In this document: piece by piece, positions 36,087-45,595 of the stretch | Layout: every line of letters begins with the position of its first letter | How positions within the stretch are numbered: the first letter of the stretch is position 1 | Assembly: GCA_009694045.1 (NCBI GenBank) | Contig: SHVY01000009.1 | Location: 1-64,000 of the forward strand | Length of the DNA stretch: 64,000 nt | Source of the DNA: Alphaproteobacteria bacterium | GTDB taxonomy: Bacteria > Pseudomonadota > Alphaproteobacteria > SP197 | Reading direction: 5' to 3' | Translations under genes and position numbers: made by a program | Notes under the pieces: generated by a model | The model's input: only the letters and a program-made list of their open reading frames with translations | The model's database searches: none | Told to the model about the DNA's origin: nothing

Positions 36087-38470
36087 GCGCGGCCGACCAC
36101 GTTCCCGCCTGGCGCTGGGCCGCCGTCCGACTGGTTCTGGTGTGGGAGATGCTGTGGCCGGCGGCGATTCCGCCGCTCGCCTGGGCGGGGCTGTTCGTCG
36201 CCGTCACCCTGTTCGGGCTGTGGACGGTACTGCCCGGTTTCGCCCATCTCGCGGGGTTGGCGGTCTTCGCGGCCGTCGTCGGACATGCCGCGTGGCGCGG
36301 GGTGCGCCGCTGTTCAATGCCCAAGACCGACGCGGTGCGGCGGCGGCTGGAGCTCGCGAGCGGCCTTAGCCACCGGCCCCTGACGGCCCTGGACGACAAG
36401 CTCGCCATCAACATCCACGATCCGGTGACGCTGGCGCTGTGGCAGACCCACCGCCGGCGCATGGCGGCGGCGGCGCGGCGCCTGCGGGTCGGCCTGCCCT
36501 CGCCCGGCATGGCGGCGCGCGACCCGATGGCGCTGCGGTTCGGCGTCGTGCTGCTGCTGTTGGTCGGCATCGCGCTTGCGGGCGAGCGGGCCGGCGAGCG
36601 GCTGGCGGCGGCGTTCCAGCCGCGCCTGGAAGGCGTGATCGCGGCCGAACCCTGGCATCTCGCCCTGTGGCTGACCCCGCCCGACTACACCGGCGAGGCA
36701 CCGGTCTGGCTCGACGCCACCGTGGCACCGGGGCCGGACCCCATCAGGGTGCCCGAGGGAAGCGTGCTTCTGGGACAGTTCGAGGGCGGGACGACGCAGC
36801 CCAGGGTGGCGATCGGCACGACCGAGGAAGCGTTCATCGCCGCCGGCACGGGACGCTACCAGATCGAGACGAGAATCGGCAGCGGCGACCGGATCGCGAT
36901 CCTGCGCGGCGAGCAGGAACTGGTGTCCTGGCCCATCGTGGTGGTGCCGGACGAGCCCCCGACCGCGGCCTTCGCCCAACCGCCGAACCAGACCTATCGC
37001 GGTGCCGTGGAACTCGCCTACGCCGCCGTCGACGACTATGGGCTGGCGGATCTCAAGGCCGAAATCCGCCGCCCGGAGGAGCCGGACGCCCTGCTGGCCG
37101 TGACGGTCCCTCTGCCGCGTCCGGGGGCCACCGAGGCGAAGGGGACCAGCTTTCACGACCTGACCGCCCACCCGTGGGCGGGCGTCAACGTCACCATGCA
37201 ACTGGTGGCGATCGACGCGAGCGGCCAGGAGGGCCGCAGCGTGACCGTTCCCTACACGCTGCCGGAGCGCGTGTTCGTCCATCCGATTGCCCGCATCGTC
37301 ATCGAACAGCGGCGGCGGCTGAGCGTCGACCCAGGGTCCCGGCGGGAGGTCGCCGAGCTGCTGCGGGCCCTGACGACCCAGCCCGAGGAGTACCTGGATG
37401 CCGCGGCGGTGACCCTGGGCCTTTCGGTCGCCGGCGCCCGGCTGGTGCTCGACCGGTCCGAGACCGCGATTCCCTCGGTTCAGGAACTGCTGTGGTACAC
37501 GGCGCTGGCGATCGAGGACGGGCCTCTCGCGCTCGCCGAGCAGGCCATGCGCGATCTGCAACAGCGCATCATGGAGGCCATGGCGCGCGGCGCCGACGAC
37601 ATGGAGATCGAGCAGCTTCTCGACCAGCTCGAACAGTCGCTGGGGGAGTTCCTCAACGAGCTGGTCAAGCAGGCGGAGAGCGAGGCGGGCGGCGAGCTCG
37701 GCGAGGACGATCCCCTGAACCAGGCGATCAACTCCGGCGAGCTGGCGCAGATGATCGAGGAAGCCCGGGAGTTGCTGCGTTCGGGTTCGCGCGAGGCCGC
37801 CCGGGCCATGCTGGCTCGCCTGCAGGAGATCCTCGAGAACCTGAAGACGGGGCGGGTTGCCGGGCTCAACCAGGGGCTGAGCAACGAAGCCTCGGCGATG
37901 TTGCAGAACCTGCGGCAGATCATGAAGGGCCAGCGCGAACTGCTGGACGAGACCTATTCCGGCCTGCGGCAGGGCGACGAGATCGATCCCGATCGGATGA
38001 ACATCGGCCGGGCCACGCAGGAATCGCTGATGCGCGGGCTGCAGCAACTCATGCAGCACCTGGGCGACGGCGGCTACGACATCCCCAAGGCGTTCAACCG
38101 GGCGGATCGGGCCATGGGCCGCGCCCTCCGCGCCCTGGAGCAGGCCATGCCGTCCCAGGCGGTCGGGCCGCAGACCGATGCCATGGACCAGTTGCAGCAG
38201 GGCGCCCAGTCGCTGATCGAATCGTTCACCCAGCAGCTGTCCGAGGGGACCGGGCGCGACAACATCGGGTTCTTCAGCGCGCCGCGCGATCCCATGGGGC
38301 GGGCGGTGCAGGGTCAGGGGTTGGAGGATGCCGGCGACGTGCAGATCCCCGACAAGGCCTCGCTGCACCAGATCCAGGAGATCCTGGAGGAGCTGTATCG
38401 CCGCGCTTCGGACCGACGCCGGCCGACCGTCGAGCACGACTACCTGAAGCGGCTCCTTAGGCGGTTCTGA
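36083..38470 (+). CDS. TIGR02302/DUF4175 family membrane protein
   Basis: A 795-residue protein of the alphaproteobacterial TIGR02302 family. Three hydrophobic segments occupy the first 180 residues (about 15-45, 50-70 and 150-170). A central beta-rich region (LTPPDYTGEAPVWL, PDEPPTAAFAQPP) is followed by a long Gln/Glu-rich helical and probably coiled C-terminal half (about 450-790). The role is unknown; the layout suggests an inner-membrane anchor with a large periplasmic part. It starts at a GTG overlapping the lysA stop. Its 3' end overlaps the convergent receiver gene by 14 bases. Confidence 0.85.
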   Translation: MSAADHVPAWRWAAVRLVLVWEMLWPAAIPPLAWAGLFVAVTLFGLWTVLPGFAHLAGLAVFAAVVGHAAWRGVRRCSMPKTDAVRRRLELASGLSHRPLTALDDKLAINIHDPVTLALWQTHRRRMAAAARRLRVGLPSPGMAARDPMALRFGVVLLLLVGIALAGERAGERLAAAFQPRLEGVIAAEPWHLALWLTPPDYTGEAPVWLDATVAPGPDPIRVPEGSVLLGQFEGGTTQPRVAIGTTEEAFIAAGTGRYQIETRIGSGDRIAILRGEQELVSWPIVVVPDEPPTAAFAQPPNQTYRGAVELAYAAVDDYGLADLKAEIRRPEEPDALLAVTVPLPRPGATEAKGTSFHDLTAHPWAGVNVTMQLVAIDASGQEGRSVTVPYTLPERVFVHPIARIVIEQRRRLSVDPGSRREVAELLRALTTQPEEYLDAAAVTLGLSVAGARLVLDRSETAIPSVQELLWYTALAIEDGPLALAEQAMRDLQQRIMEAMARGADDMEIEQLLDQLEQSLGEFLNELVKQAESEAGGELGEDDPLNQAINSGELAQMIEEARELLRSGSREAARAMLARLQEILENLKTGRVAGLNQGLSNEASAMLQNLRQIMKGQRELLDETYSGLRQGDEIDPDRMNIGRATQESLMRGLQQLMQHLGDGGYDIPKAFNRADRAMGRALRALEQAMPSQAVGPQTDAMDQLQQGAQSLIESFTQQLSEGTGRDNIGFFSAPRDPMGRAVQGQGLEDAGDVQIPDKASLHQIQEILEELYRRASDRRRPTVEHDYLKRLLRRF

Positions 38471-38828
38471 CGCCGCCCACCAATTGGTCGACTATCGCGC
38501 TCATGTCGACCAGGCGGTAGGGTTTCGCCACCACCCGCTCGACCAGGGCCTCGAGATTGCGCGCGCGGGCAAGCTCGGTCGTGTAGCCGGTGACCAGGAC
38601 GAGCTTGACGCCCGAGGTCACCTGCGCCGCCGCGAGCGCGAGCGCGATCCCATCCATGACCGGCATGACGATGTCGGCGATGATCAGATCGAACCCTTGC
38701 GCGGGGAGCATGGCGAGGGCGGCCGCCCCGTCGGCCACGGTGGCGACCTCGTGGCCCCGCGCCTCCAGCCAGACCGCGAGGATGCGGCGCTCGGCCGGCT
38801 CGTCATCGGCGATCAGGATCCGCGCCAT
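38457..38828 (-). CDS. Single-domain response regulator, CpdR-like
   Basis: A 123-residue receiver domain with no output domain. The acidic pocket is IADDE, the phospho-acceptor is D52 in LIIADIVMP, T79 lies in LVTGY and K101 in VAKPY. The ADIVMPVMDGIALA stretch and the short C-terminus resemble CpdR, the regulator that delivers substrates to ClpXP during the alphaproteobacterial cell cycle. That assignment is tentative, since other stand-alone CheY-like proteins share the pattern. It is followed upstream on the same strand by a zinc-ribbon protein that ends eight bases before its start, and in other genomes cpdR is also found near GST or hydrolase genes. Confidence 0.75.
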   Translation of the reverse strand: MARILIADDEPAERRILAVWLEARGHEVATVADGAAALAMLPAQGFDLIIADIVMPVMDGIALALAAAQVTSGVKLVLVTGYTTELARARNLEALVERVVAKPYRLVDMSAIVDQLVGGVRTA

Positions 38829-38835
38829 GCGTCGA

Positions 38836-39471
38836 TCAGCCGGCCGAATCGAACAGGACGATCACCTCGGTCGCGTCCTCCGGCGGATTTTCGTAGCGAT
38901 CGGAGAACGGCAGGGTAGCGCCCGGCAGCAGCCGTTCTCCGGCCGGCGCAAAGGTCCAGGAATCGAGCTCCTGCTTGGCGGCGTCACGCAAGACGCCCCG
39001 CAGCCTGGGCGCCGCGACGGCGCGATCCGAGGTGTTTACAATCTCGCCCGAGACGACAATGACGGTGACCCCCTGGTCCTCGAGCCGTTCCATCCTGGCG
39101 ACGATCTCGAGGCCGTCCAAGGGCGAGTGCGGGGCCAGGCCGATCTTGCCGTACCAGGCCTCGGCACCCGGCCAGGCGGCGATGACCCGGTCGCGACCGA
39201 ACAAGGCCCCGGTCGCCGCCCCGATCACGATCACGGCCAGGAGCCCCAGCACGAGCCCCAGGCGCGTGTGCGCGCACGCCGCCAAGGGCGGCGGCGACGC
39301 GGCGGACGAAAAGGGACGCGGCGGGGGCTCGACCACCTTCGGCATGTCGTCGGGCGGCGGCTGCATCCAACTGTGGCCGCAGCGGGCGCAGCGGACCGTG
39401 CGGCCCCGCGGAACCAGCGATGCCGGGTCCAGGGAGTAGCGCGTCCGGCACGCCGTGCAGGTGACGATCAT
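38836..39471 (-). CDS. Zinc-ribbon (MJ0042-type) membrane-anchored protein
   Basis: A 211-residue protein. The first 35 residues form an MJ0042-type zinc ribbon with two C-x-x-C pairs (CTAC and CARC). A proline-rich linker leads to one membrane helix (about 75-97, LVLGLLAVIVIGAATGALF), and the rest is a DUF3426-like domain with GEIVNTSDRAVAAPRLRGVL. Such proteins are found across Alpha- and Betaproteobacteria next to cell-division or envelope genes; their job is unknown. The start is the ATG at 39471. It lies eight bases from the receiver gene downstream. Confidence 0.8.
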   Translation of the reverse strand: MIVTCTACRTRYSLDPASLVPRGRTVRCARCGHSWMQPPPDDMPKVVEPPPRPFSSAASPPPLAACAHTRLGLVLGLLAVIVIGAATGALFGRDRVIAAWPGAEAWYGKIGLAPHSPLDGLEIVARMERLEDQGVTVIVVSGEIVNTSDRAVAAPRLRGVLRDAAKQELDSWTFAPAGERLLPGATLPFSDRYENPPEDATEVIVLFDSAG

Positions 39472-39493
39472 CGCGAGCGCGACCGGCTTCGAT

Positions 39494-40153
39494 CTATGCG
39501 GCGAGCACGTCCCCCGCGTAGTCGCGATAGTTCTCGATGTAGTAGCCGGCCGCGTTCGCGATCCGCTGCACCGAGGGGCGCGCCGCCATGGCGGCGACCC
39601 ACGCCTTGAGCCTTGGGCAATCGTCCGGCAGGGCCAAGCTGCGGTAGTGGGTCCACACCGGAAGGCGCTCGAAGAACGGATAATAGGCGAAATCGGCCAG
39701 GGTCGGCGTCGCCCCCAGCCAATAGGGCCCGGTCCCCGCAAGCTCGCCCAGCCCCGCGGTCTCGATGAACCGCAACTGCTCGAGGGCCTTGGCGAAGAGG
39801 GCGGGATGCCGGCCCTGGTCCCGGTTCTTGAGGAGGTCGTAATAGTTATCCAGGAACTGGTGATCGAGGAAGTCGATCCAGATGCGCACCCGCGCCCTGA
39901 GAGCCGGGGATTTCGGCATCAGGGCGGGCATGGGGAAGACCTCGTCGAGGTACTCGTTGATGATGGCGCTTTCGTAGAGCGCCTGGCCGTCATGCACCAG
40001 GGCCGGGACCCTGCCGTAGGGCGAGACGGCGAGGAATCGCTTCGACTTGTTCTTGAAGTCGATCTCGATGTCCTCGAACGGCAGTCCCTTTTCCAGCAGA
40101 ACCAACCGCGTGCGGTGGGCGTAGGGACAAACGCGGGCGCTGAAGAGCTCCAT
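39494..40153 (-). CDS. Glutathione S-transferase family protein
   Basis: A 219-residue GST with an N-terminal thioredoxin-like domain (MELFSARVCPYAHRTRLVL) whose CPYAH site fits the cysteine-type Omega or Beta classes, the substrate-binding cis-proline in GRVPAL and the glutathione contact ESAIINEYLDE. The all-helical C-terminal domain follows from about residue 85. It may act in thiol reduction or conjugation; the substrate is unknown. It is divergent from ftsE with a 153-base gap that holds both promoters. Confidence 0.9.
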   Translation of the reverse strand: MELFSARVCPYAHRTRLVLLEKGLPFEDIEIDFKNKSKRFLAVSPYGRVPALVHDGQALYESAIINEYLDEVFPMPALMPKSPALRARVRIWIDFLDHQFLDNYYDLLKNRDQGRHPALFAKALEQLRFIETAGLGELAGTGPYWLGATPTLADFAYYPFFERLPVWTHYRSLALPDDCPRLKAWVAAMAARPSVQRIANAAGYYIENYRDYAGDVLAA

Positions 40154-40306
40154 GGAACGCCTCCTTCGACGGCTGCTTCGATGATGGGACCACGACCATA
40201 GGCCAAATCCGCGGGCCGGCAAACCGCTGGCTGGACCTCGGGGAGGCCCCGTGCGATTGTGCGGTCGCGGCCGGCAGCGCCATGCCGGGGTGGGGGAAAG
40301 AGTCCA

Positions 40307-40987
40307 TTGGTACGGTTCCAGAGCGTTAGCCTGCGCTACGGCAATCGACCGCAGGTCCTGCGCGACGTCACGTTTCATCTCGAGACCGGATCGTTCCATT
40401 TCCTCGTCGGACCGAGCGGCGCCGGCAAGACGTCGCTCTTGCGCCTGATGTTCCTGGCACGGCGCCCGACCCGTGGAGCAATCACCATGTTCGGCCGCGA
40501 TCTGTCGAAGACGCCGCGGCATGAGCTGCCGGCGTTGCGTCGGCGGATCGGCATCGTGTTCCAGGACTTCCGGCTGCTCGACCATTTGACCGTGGTCGAC
40601 AACATCGCCCTGCCGCTGCGCATCGCCGGCATCCGCGACGGGGTGGTGCGCGAGCACGTGACCGAGCTTCTGACCTGGGTCGGATTGACCCACCACGCGG
40701 ACTCGAAGCCCACCATCCTGTCGGACGGCGAGAAGCAGCGGGTGGCCATCGCCCGGGCGGTGATCGCGCGGCCGAGCCTGTTGCTGGCGGACGAGCCGAC
40801 CGGGAACCTCGATCCCGATCTCGGCCTCCGGCTCACCCAGCTGTTCGCCGAGTTGAACAAGATCGGCACCACGGTGGTGATGGCGACGCACAACGAATCG
40901 CTGGCGGTGCGGTTCCCCTTCGCCACCCTGCAGATCGCCGAAGGCCAGGTCACCCAGGGAGGGCGGCGCGTGGCGCCGCTGATCTGA
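40307..40987 (+). CDS. ftsE: Cell-division ATP-binding protein FtsE
   Basis: A 226-residue ABC ATPase that with FtsX couples septal-ring assembly to activation of peptidoglycan hydrolases. Walker A is GPSGAGKTS (35-43), Walker B LLLADEP (D162, E163) and the signature is LSDGEKQR (138-145), where LSGGEQQR is usual. The start is a TTG at 40307 behind GGGGGAAAGAG, giving the family's short VRFQSVSLRYG beginning. ftsX follows after two bases. Confidence 0.93.
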   Translation: MVRFQSVSLRYGNRPQVLRDVTFHLETGSFHFLVGPSGAGKTSLLRLMFLARRPTRGAITMFGRDLSKTPRHELPALRRRIGIVFQDFRLLDHLTVVDNIALPLRIAGIRDGVVREHVTELLTWVGLTHHADSKPTILSDGEKQRVAIARAVIARPSLLLADEPTGNLDPDLGLRLTQLFAELNKIGTTVVMATHNESLAVRFPFATLQIAEGQVTQGGRRVAPLI

Positions 40988-40989
40988 CG

Positions 40990-41862
40990 GTGGCGGTGCG
41001 CTGGTCCCTGCCGCTCAGCGGCGATTCCACCGACCTATTCCTGCCGTGGATCATCGGCCTGATGGTGTTCATGGCGGCGCTGGCCCTGGCCTTCGCCCTG
41101 GGACTGGGGGGCGCCATCGCCCGCTGGAGCGAGAGCCACGGGTCGGCGCTGACGATCGAGCTGCCGGCGGCGAGCGTGGCGGAGGACGGGCGCGTCGTGG
41201 CGGTTCACGCCGTGCTGGACGACATTCCGGGGATCGCCGGCGCAATCACCCTCGGCCGGAACGAGGCCCTGAAGCTGCTGCAACCCTGGTTGGGCGAAGG
41301 GTTCGACGGCGGCGGATTGCCGCTGCCGGTGCTGATCGATGTCCAGCTCGAGCCTGGCAAGACCCTGGACCTCGAGGCGTTGCGGACCTCCCTGTCCGCC
41401 GCCGTGCCCGACGCTCGCGTCGAAAGCCGCGAGGGCTGGCTCGCGCCCCTGATCGCCACGGCGGACACGATCCGCACCCTGGCCTATGCCGTCGTCGCCC
41501 TGATCGGGCTGGCGGCCGTGGCGACGGTCGTGTTCACCACGAGCACGAGCCTGGCCGCGCATCAGGATGCGATCGAGCTTCTACATCTGACCGGGGCCTA
41601 CGACGGGTTCATCGCCCAACAGTTCCAGCGGCAGGCCCTGATCCACGGTCTTCTCGGCGGGCTGACGGGGCTGGCGCTGGCGGGCGGGTCGTACGTCCTG
41701 GTGGCGCGGGTCGCGGCCCGCATGGCGGCACCCCTGCTTCCGCGGCTGTCGCTCGATCCGCTCGGGCTCGCGATCCTTGCCAGCCTGCCCCTGGCGGCGG
41801 CGGGGCTGGCGACCATCGTCGCCCGACTGACGGTGCTGCGGGCGCTGTCCCGCCTGCCCTGA
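40990..41862 (+). CDS. ftsX: Cell-division protein FtsX
   Basis: A 290-residue inner-membrane partner of FtsE with four membrane segments: one after residue 17 (FLPWIIGLMVFMAALALAF), then an extracytoplasmic domain (about 45-150) that contacts the hydrolase activator, and three C-terminal helices. ELLHLTGAYDGFIAQQFQ and the following segments match FtsX. It starts at a GTG two bases after ftsE. The next gene is a DUF218 envelope protein, then a PlsC-type acyltransferase, an order I recall in other Alphaproteobacteria. Confidence 0.92.
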   Translation: MAVRWSLPLSGDSTDLFLPWIIGLMVFMAALALAFALGLGGAIARWSESHGSALTIELPAASVAEDGRVVAVHAVLDDIPGIAGAITLGRNEALKLLQPWLGEGFDGGGLPLPVLIDVQLEPGKTLDLEALRTSLSAAVPDARVESREGWLAPLIATADTIRTLAYAVVALIGLAAVATVVFTTSTSLAAHQDAIELLHLTGAYDGFIAQQFQRQALIHGLLGGLTGLALAGGSYVLVARVAARMAAPLLPRLSLDPLGLAILASLPLAAAGLATIVARLTVLRALSRLP

Positions 41863-41876
41863 CGATCGCACCCGCG

Positions 41877-42506
41877 ATGAAGACCATGCGACGGCATAGG
41901 GCGACGCAGGCCCGGGCTGGGCTGCGCCTACTCGCTCTTGTACGCGCGACCGCGGTCATCCTGGCGGTCGCCACGGTCGCGTGGAGCGCCGGATTTCTGT
42001 GGTTCGTCGGCGTGATCCCCATGGCCCCGGCGGCCACGGTCGAAACCACCGACGCGATCGTGGTCCTGACCGGCGGCCAGCTACGGCTGGACACGGGGAT
42101 CGCGCTGCTGAAGGACGGCCGCGCCGGCAAGCTGTTCATCTCCGGCGTCCATCGCGGGGTGGACGTCGCGCAGATCCTTCGCCTCGCCGAGGAAGCACCG
42201 GACGCGCTGCGCTGCTGCATCGAGCTTGGCCATGACGCGGCGGACACCCGAGGAAACGCGGCGGAAACCGCGGAATGGGCCGCGCGGGCAGGGATTCGAT
42301 CGATCCGGCTGGTGACCGCGAACTACCACATCCCGCGCAGCCGGGTCGAGTTCGAGCGGGCCCTGCCCACGGTCGCGATCGTGCTTCATCCGGTCTTCTC
42401 CGACCAGGTTCCGGTGGGCGAATGGTGGCGCCGGCCGGGAACCGCGGCGCTGTTGGCCGGCGAGTACAGCAAGTATGTGATCGCCCTGGCGCGCGGCGGG
42501 TTGTGA
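41877..42506 (+). CDS. SanA/YdcF-like DUF218 protein
   Basis: A 209-residue protein with a single N-terminal membrane anchor (about 24-46, VRATAVILAVATVAWSAGFLWF) and a DUF218 domain: DAIVVLTGGQLRLDTG, KLFISGVHRGV, ADTRGNAAETA and LVTANYHIPRS. Relatives such as SanA and ElyC affect the envelope barrier. The ATG at 41877 gives a basic N-terminus before the anchor. It sits in the ftsEX-plsC operon, consistent with an envelope role. It shares its family with the protein at 9.4 kb, but is shorter. Confidence 0.85.
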   Translation: MKTMRRHRATQARAGLRLLALVRATAVILAVATVAWSAGFLWFVGVIPMAPAATVETTDAIVVLTGGQLRLDTGIALLKDGRAGKLFISGVHRGVDVAQILRLAEEAPDALRCCIELGHDAADTRGNAAETAEWAARAGIRSIRLVTANYHIPRSRVEFERALPTVAIVLHPVFSDQVPVGEWWRRPGTAALLAGEYSKYVIALARGGL

Positions 42507-42516
42507 CGGGTTGGGG

Positions 42517-43239
42517 ATGCTGCGCTCGGCACTGTTCAGTCTGTTCGTCGTGGTCTGGGCCGTGATCGTGCCCGTGCTCGTGCTGCCCCTGTTGCTGTTG
42601 CCGCGCCGCGCCGTGGCGCTGGTGATCCGACGCTGGGCCGGCGGCATCGAATGGGCGGCCGCGACCGTGCTTGGGCTCGGCTACGTCGTGCGCGGGCGCG
42701 ACAACCTTCCGGCCGGAGCCTGCGTCATCGCCGCCAACCACCAGTCGACCTGGGAAACGCTGATGCTGTACCGCATCCTCGACGACGCGGCGTTCGTCCT
42801 GAAGCGCGAACTGGCCTGGGCGCCCTTCGGTTGGTTCCCGATCCGGGCCGGCAGCATCGCGGTCGACCGGTCCGGCCACGCGGCGGCGTTGCGCCACACC
42901 ATCCGCGCGGCGCGCACGGTCATCGCCAACGGCCAGCAGCTGGTGATCTTTCCCCAGGGGACGCGAACACCCCCGGGTGCGCGCCGTGCGTTTCAGCCGG
43001 GGGTCGCGGCGCTGTACCATCGGCTCGGCGTTCCGGTCATCCCGGTCGCGCTCAATTCGGGCTCGTTCTGGGGGCGGCGCGCGTTTTACAAGCGACCGGG
43101 GAGGGTCGTGGTAGAATTCCTGCCGGCGATTCCCCCGGGCCTCGACCGCCGGCGATTCATGGCCCTGCTGACCGAGACGATCACCACCGCCGCCGAACGG
43201 TTGACGGCGGAGGTGCCCAAGGCTCATAGTGAAACATAA
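42517..43239 (+). CDS. plsC: 1-acyl-sn-glycerol-3-phosphate acyltransferase
   Basis: A 240-residue lysophosphatidate acyltransferase that places the second acyl chain in phospholipid synthesis. The acyltransferase motif I reads NHQSTWE (H75, E80), the H-x4-E form found in this proteobacterial subgroup instead of H-x4-D; motif III is FPQGTRTPPG. A hydrophobic N-terminal helix anchors it in the inner membrane. ATG at 42517 is used; a TTG six bases upstream is in frame. It is followed by nrdJ after 21 bases. Confidence 0.93.
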   Translation: MLRSALFSLFVVVWAVIVPVLVLPLLLLPRRAVALVIRRWAGGIEWAAATVLGLGYVVRGRDNLPAGACVIAANHQSTWETLMLYRILDDAAFVLKRELAWAPFGWFPIRAGSIAVDRSGHAAALRHTIRAARTVIANGQQLVIFPQGTRTPPGARRAFQPGVAALYHRLGVPVIPVALNSGSFWGRRAFYKRPGRVVVEFLPAIPPGLDRRRFMALLTETITTAAERLTAEVPKAHSET

Positions 43240-43260
43240 CGGGAACGCCGGATCCCTTCC

Positions 43261-45564
43261 ATGACCACGTCGATCACACCGATCTCATCCCAGATCTGGG
43301 ACATGAAGTACCGCCTGAAGGCCCCGGACGGGACCCCCGTGGACGGCACGATCGAGGACAGTTGGCACCGCGTGGCGCGGGCGCTCGCGACTGTGGAGGC
43401 GGAGCCCGAGACGTGGGCCGCGCGGTTCTACGAGGCGCTGGCCGATTTTCGCTTCCTGCCGGCGGGACGCATCCTCGCCGGGGCCGGAACCGGGCGCAAG
43501 GTGACCCTGTTCAACTGCTTCGTCATGGGCACGATTCCGGACGACATGAAGGGGATCTTCCAGAACCTGCAGGAAGCGGCCCTGACCATGCAGCAGGGTG
43601 GCGGCATCGGCTACGACTTCTCCACCCTGCGGCCGAAAGGCGCGCCGGTGAAGGGCGTCGGCGCCGATGCCTCCGGCCCGCTCTCGTTCATGGACGTGTG
43701 GGACGCCATGTGCCGCACGATCATGAGCGCCGGCCACCGGCGCGGCGCGATGATGGCGACCATGCGCTGCGACCACCCGGACATCGAGGCGTTCATCGCC
43801 GCCAAACGATCCCCGGGCCGGCTGCGCATGTTCAATCTGTCGGTGCTGGCGACCGACGCGTTCATGGCGGCGGTGAAGGAGGATCGGTCCTGGGAACTGG
43901 CGTTCGGCGGCACGACCTACAAGTCGCTCCGCGCCCGCGACCTGTGGGACCAGATCATGCGGGCGACCTACGCCTACGCCGAGCCCGGCGTGATCTTCAT
44001 CGACCGCATCAACCGCCGCAACAACCTGCACTACTGCGAGACCATCGCCGCCACCAACCCGTGCGGCGAGGAACCGCTGCCGCCATACGGCGCTTGCCTC
44101 CTCGGTTCGGTGAATTTGGCGCGCCTCGTGCGGCAGCCGTTCACCGAACAGGCGTCACTCGACGAAGGGGAGTTGGCCGAACTGACCGCCGTCGCGGTTC
44201 GCCTGATGGACAACGTGACCGAGGTTTCCAGATTCCCGTTGCCCGAACAGGACGCCGAGGCGAGGGCGAAGCGGCGACTGGGACTCGGGGTCACTGGTCT
44301 CGCCGACGCGCTGATCATGTGCCGGGCGCGCTACGACAGCGCCGCGGCGCTCGCCTTGACCGATCGTTGGCTCGGCGTGCTGGAGCGCGCGGCCTACCTC
44401 GCTTCGGTCGACCTGGCGAAGGAGCGCGGTTCGTTCCCCTTGTTCGACCGCGATGCCTATCTCGCCAGCGAAACGATCAAGGGGCTGGACGGTGACGTTC
44501 AGGCGGCGATTTCCCGGCACGGCATCCGCAACGCGCTGCTGACCGCGATCGCGCCGACCGGCACGATCTCGCTGCTGGCCGACAATGTTTCATCGGGTCT
44601 CGAGCCGGTGTTCGCGTTCACCTACAACCGCAACCTGCTGATGCCCGACGGCAACCGGAAGACCGAGGAAATCAGCGATTACGCCTATCGGCTGTACCGC
44701 CGGATGTTCGGTGATTCCGCGCCGCTCCCGGACTACTTCGTTGACGCGCAGAGCCTCACCCCGGCCGACCATGTCCACATGCAAGCGGTGGCTCAACGCC
44801 ACATCGACGCGTCGATCTCCAAGACCATCAACTGTCCCGAGGACATGAGCTTCGAGGCGTTCAAGGACGTCTACCTCATGGCCTACGACGAGGGCTGCAA
44901 GGGCTGCACCACCTACCGGCCGAACGAGGTGACCGGCGCCGTCCTGGAGCTGCCCGCCAAGGCCGACCGGCAGGGCGAGCTGCCCCTGCCCCAGGCCGGC
45001 CCCCGCCCCCGCGACCCCTACGAGGCCGGTGGCGTCGTCTACATGACGCAGCCGCTGTCGCGGCCCGAGGTGCTGCCCGGCACAACCTACAAGGTGCGCT
45101 GGCCGGACAGCGAGCACGCCATCTACATCACCCTCAACGACATCGTGCAGGACGGCCGGCGCCGCCCCTTCGAGGTGTTCATCAACTCGAAGAACATGGA
45201 GCACTACGCCTGGACCGTGGCGCTGACCCGGATGATCAGCGCGGTGTTCCGCCGCGGCGGCGACGTGTCGTTCGTGGTCGAGGAGATGAAGGCGGTGTTC
45301 GACCCGCGCGGCGGGCAGTGGATGGAGGGGCGCTATGTGCCCTCGCTGCTGGCCGCCATCGGCGAGGTGATCGAGCGGCACATGATCGACATCGGGTTCA
45401 TGACGCCGCCCGAGCACCGCAAGTTCTCCGCCGAGGTGCTGGCCAAGGCGGTGGGCGAAGACAGCCCCCGCCTGAAATCCTGCCCGCGCTGCTCGCAACC
45501 CGCGCTCATCCACCAGGAAGGCTGCGACCTGTGCACCAGCTGCGGCTACTCCAAGTGCGCGTGA
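43261..45564 (+). CDS. nrdJ: Adenosylcobalamin-dependent (class II) ribonucleotide reductase
   Basis: A 767-residue class II ribonucleotide reductase, which uses B12 to start the radical and so works with or without oxygen. Active-site residues are C86 (TLFNCFV), C268 and E270 in NPCGEE, and C279. The C-terminus carries a zinc-ribbon-like set of cysteines (CPRCSQ...CDLCTSCGYSKCA) typical of the alphaproteobacterial form. No class I (nrdAB) genes are in the window. Its cofactor would come from the adenosyltransferase at 24.5 kb. Confidence 0.96.
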   Translation: MTTSITPISSQIWDMKYRLKAPDGTPVDGTIEDSWHRVARALATVEAEPETWAARFYEALADFRFLPAGRILAGAGTGRKVTLFNCFVMGTIPDDMKGIFQNLQEAALTMQQGGGIGYDFSTLRPKGAPVKGVGADASGPLSFMDVWDAMCRTIMSAGHRRGAMMATMRCDHPDIEAFIAAKRSPGRLRMFNLSVLATDAFMAAVKEDRSWELAFGGTTYKSLRARDLWDQIMRATYAYAEPGVIFIDRINRRNNLHYCETIAATNPCGEEPLPPYGACLLGSVNLARLVRQPFTEQASLDEGELAELTAVAVRLMDNVTEVSRFPLPEQDAEARAKRRLGLGVTGLADALIMCRARYDSAAALALTDRWLGVLERAAYLASVDLAKERGSFPLFDRDAYLASETIKGLDGDVQAAISRHGIRNALLTAIAPTGTISLLADNVSSGLEPVFAFTYNRNLLMPDGNRKTEEISDYAYRLYRRMFGDSAPLPDYFVDAQSLTPADHVHMQAVAQRHIDASISKTINCPEDMSFEAFKDVYLMAYDEGCKGCTTYRPNEVTGAVLELPAKADRQGELPLPQAGPRPRDPYEAGGVVYMTQPLSRPEVLPGTTYKVRWPDSEHAIYITLNDIVQDGRRRPFEVFINSKNMEHYAWTVALTRMISAVFRRGGDVSFVVEEMKAVFDPRGGQWMEGRYVPSLLAAIGEVIERHMIDIGFMTPPEHRKFSAEVLAKAVGEDSPRLKSCPRCSQPALIHQEGCDLCTSCGYSKCA

Positions 45565-45595
45565 TGGGGACTTGTTGACGGACGAAGGCCAGGCC

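Noticed and set aside
36439-38460. A second long plus-strand frame inside the TIGR02302 gene
   Set aside because: It is a +1 shadow of the real gene with Arg/Gly-rich composition; the real frame has membrane segments and conserved features.
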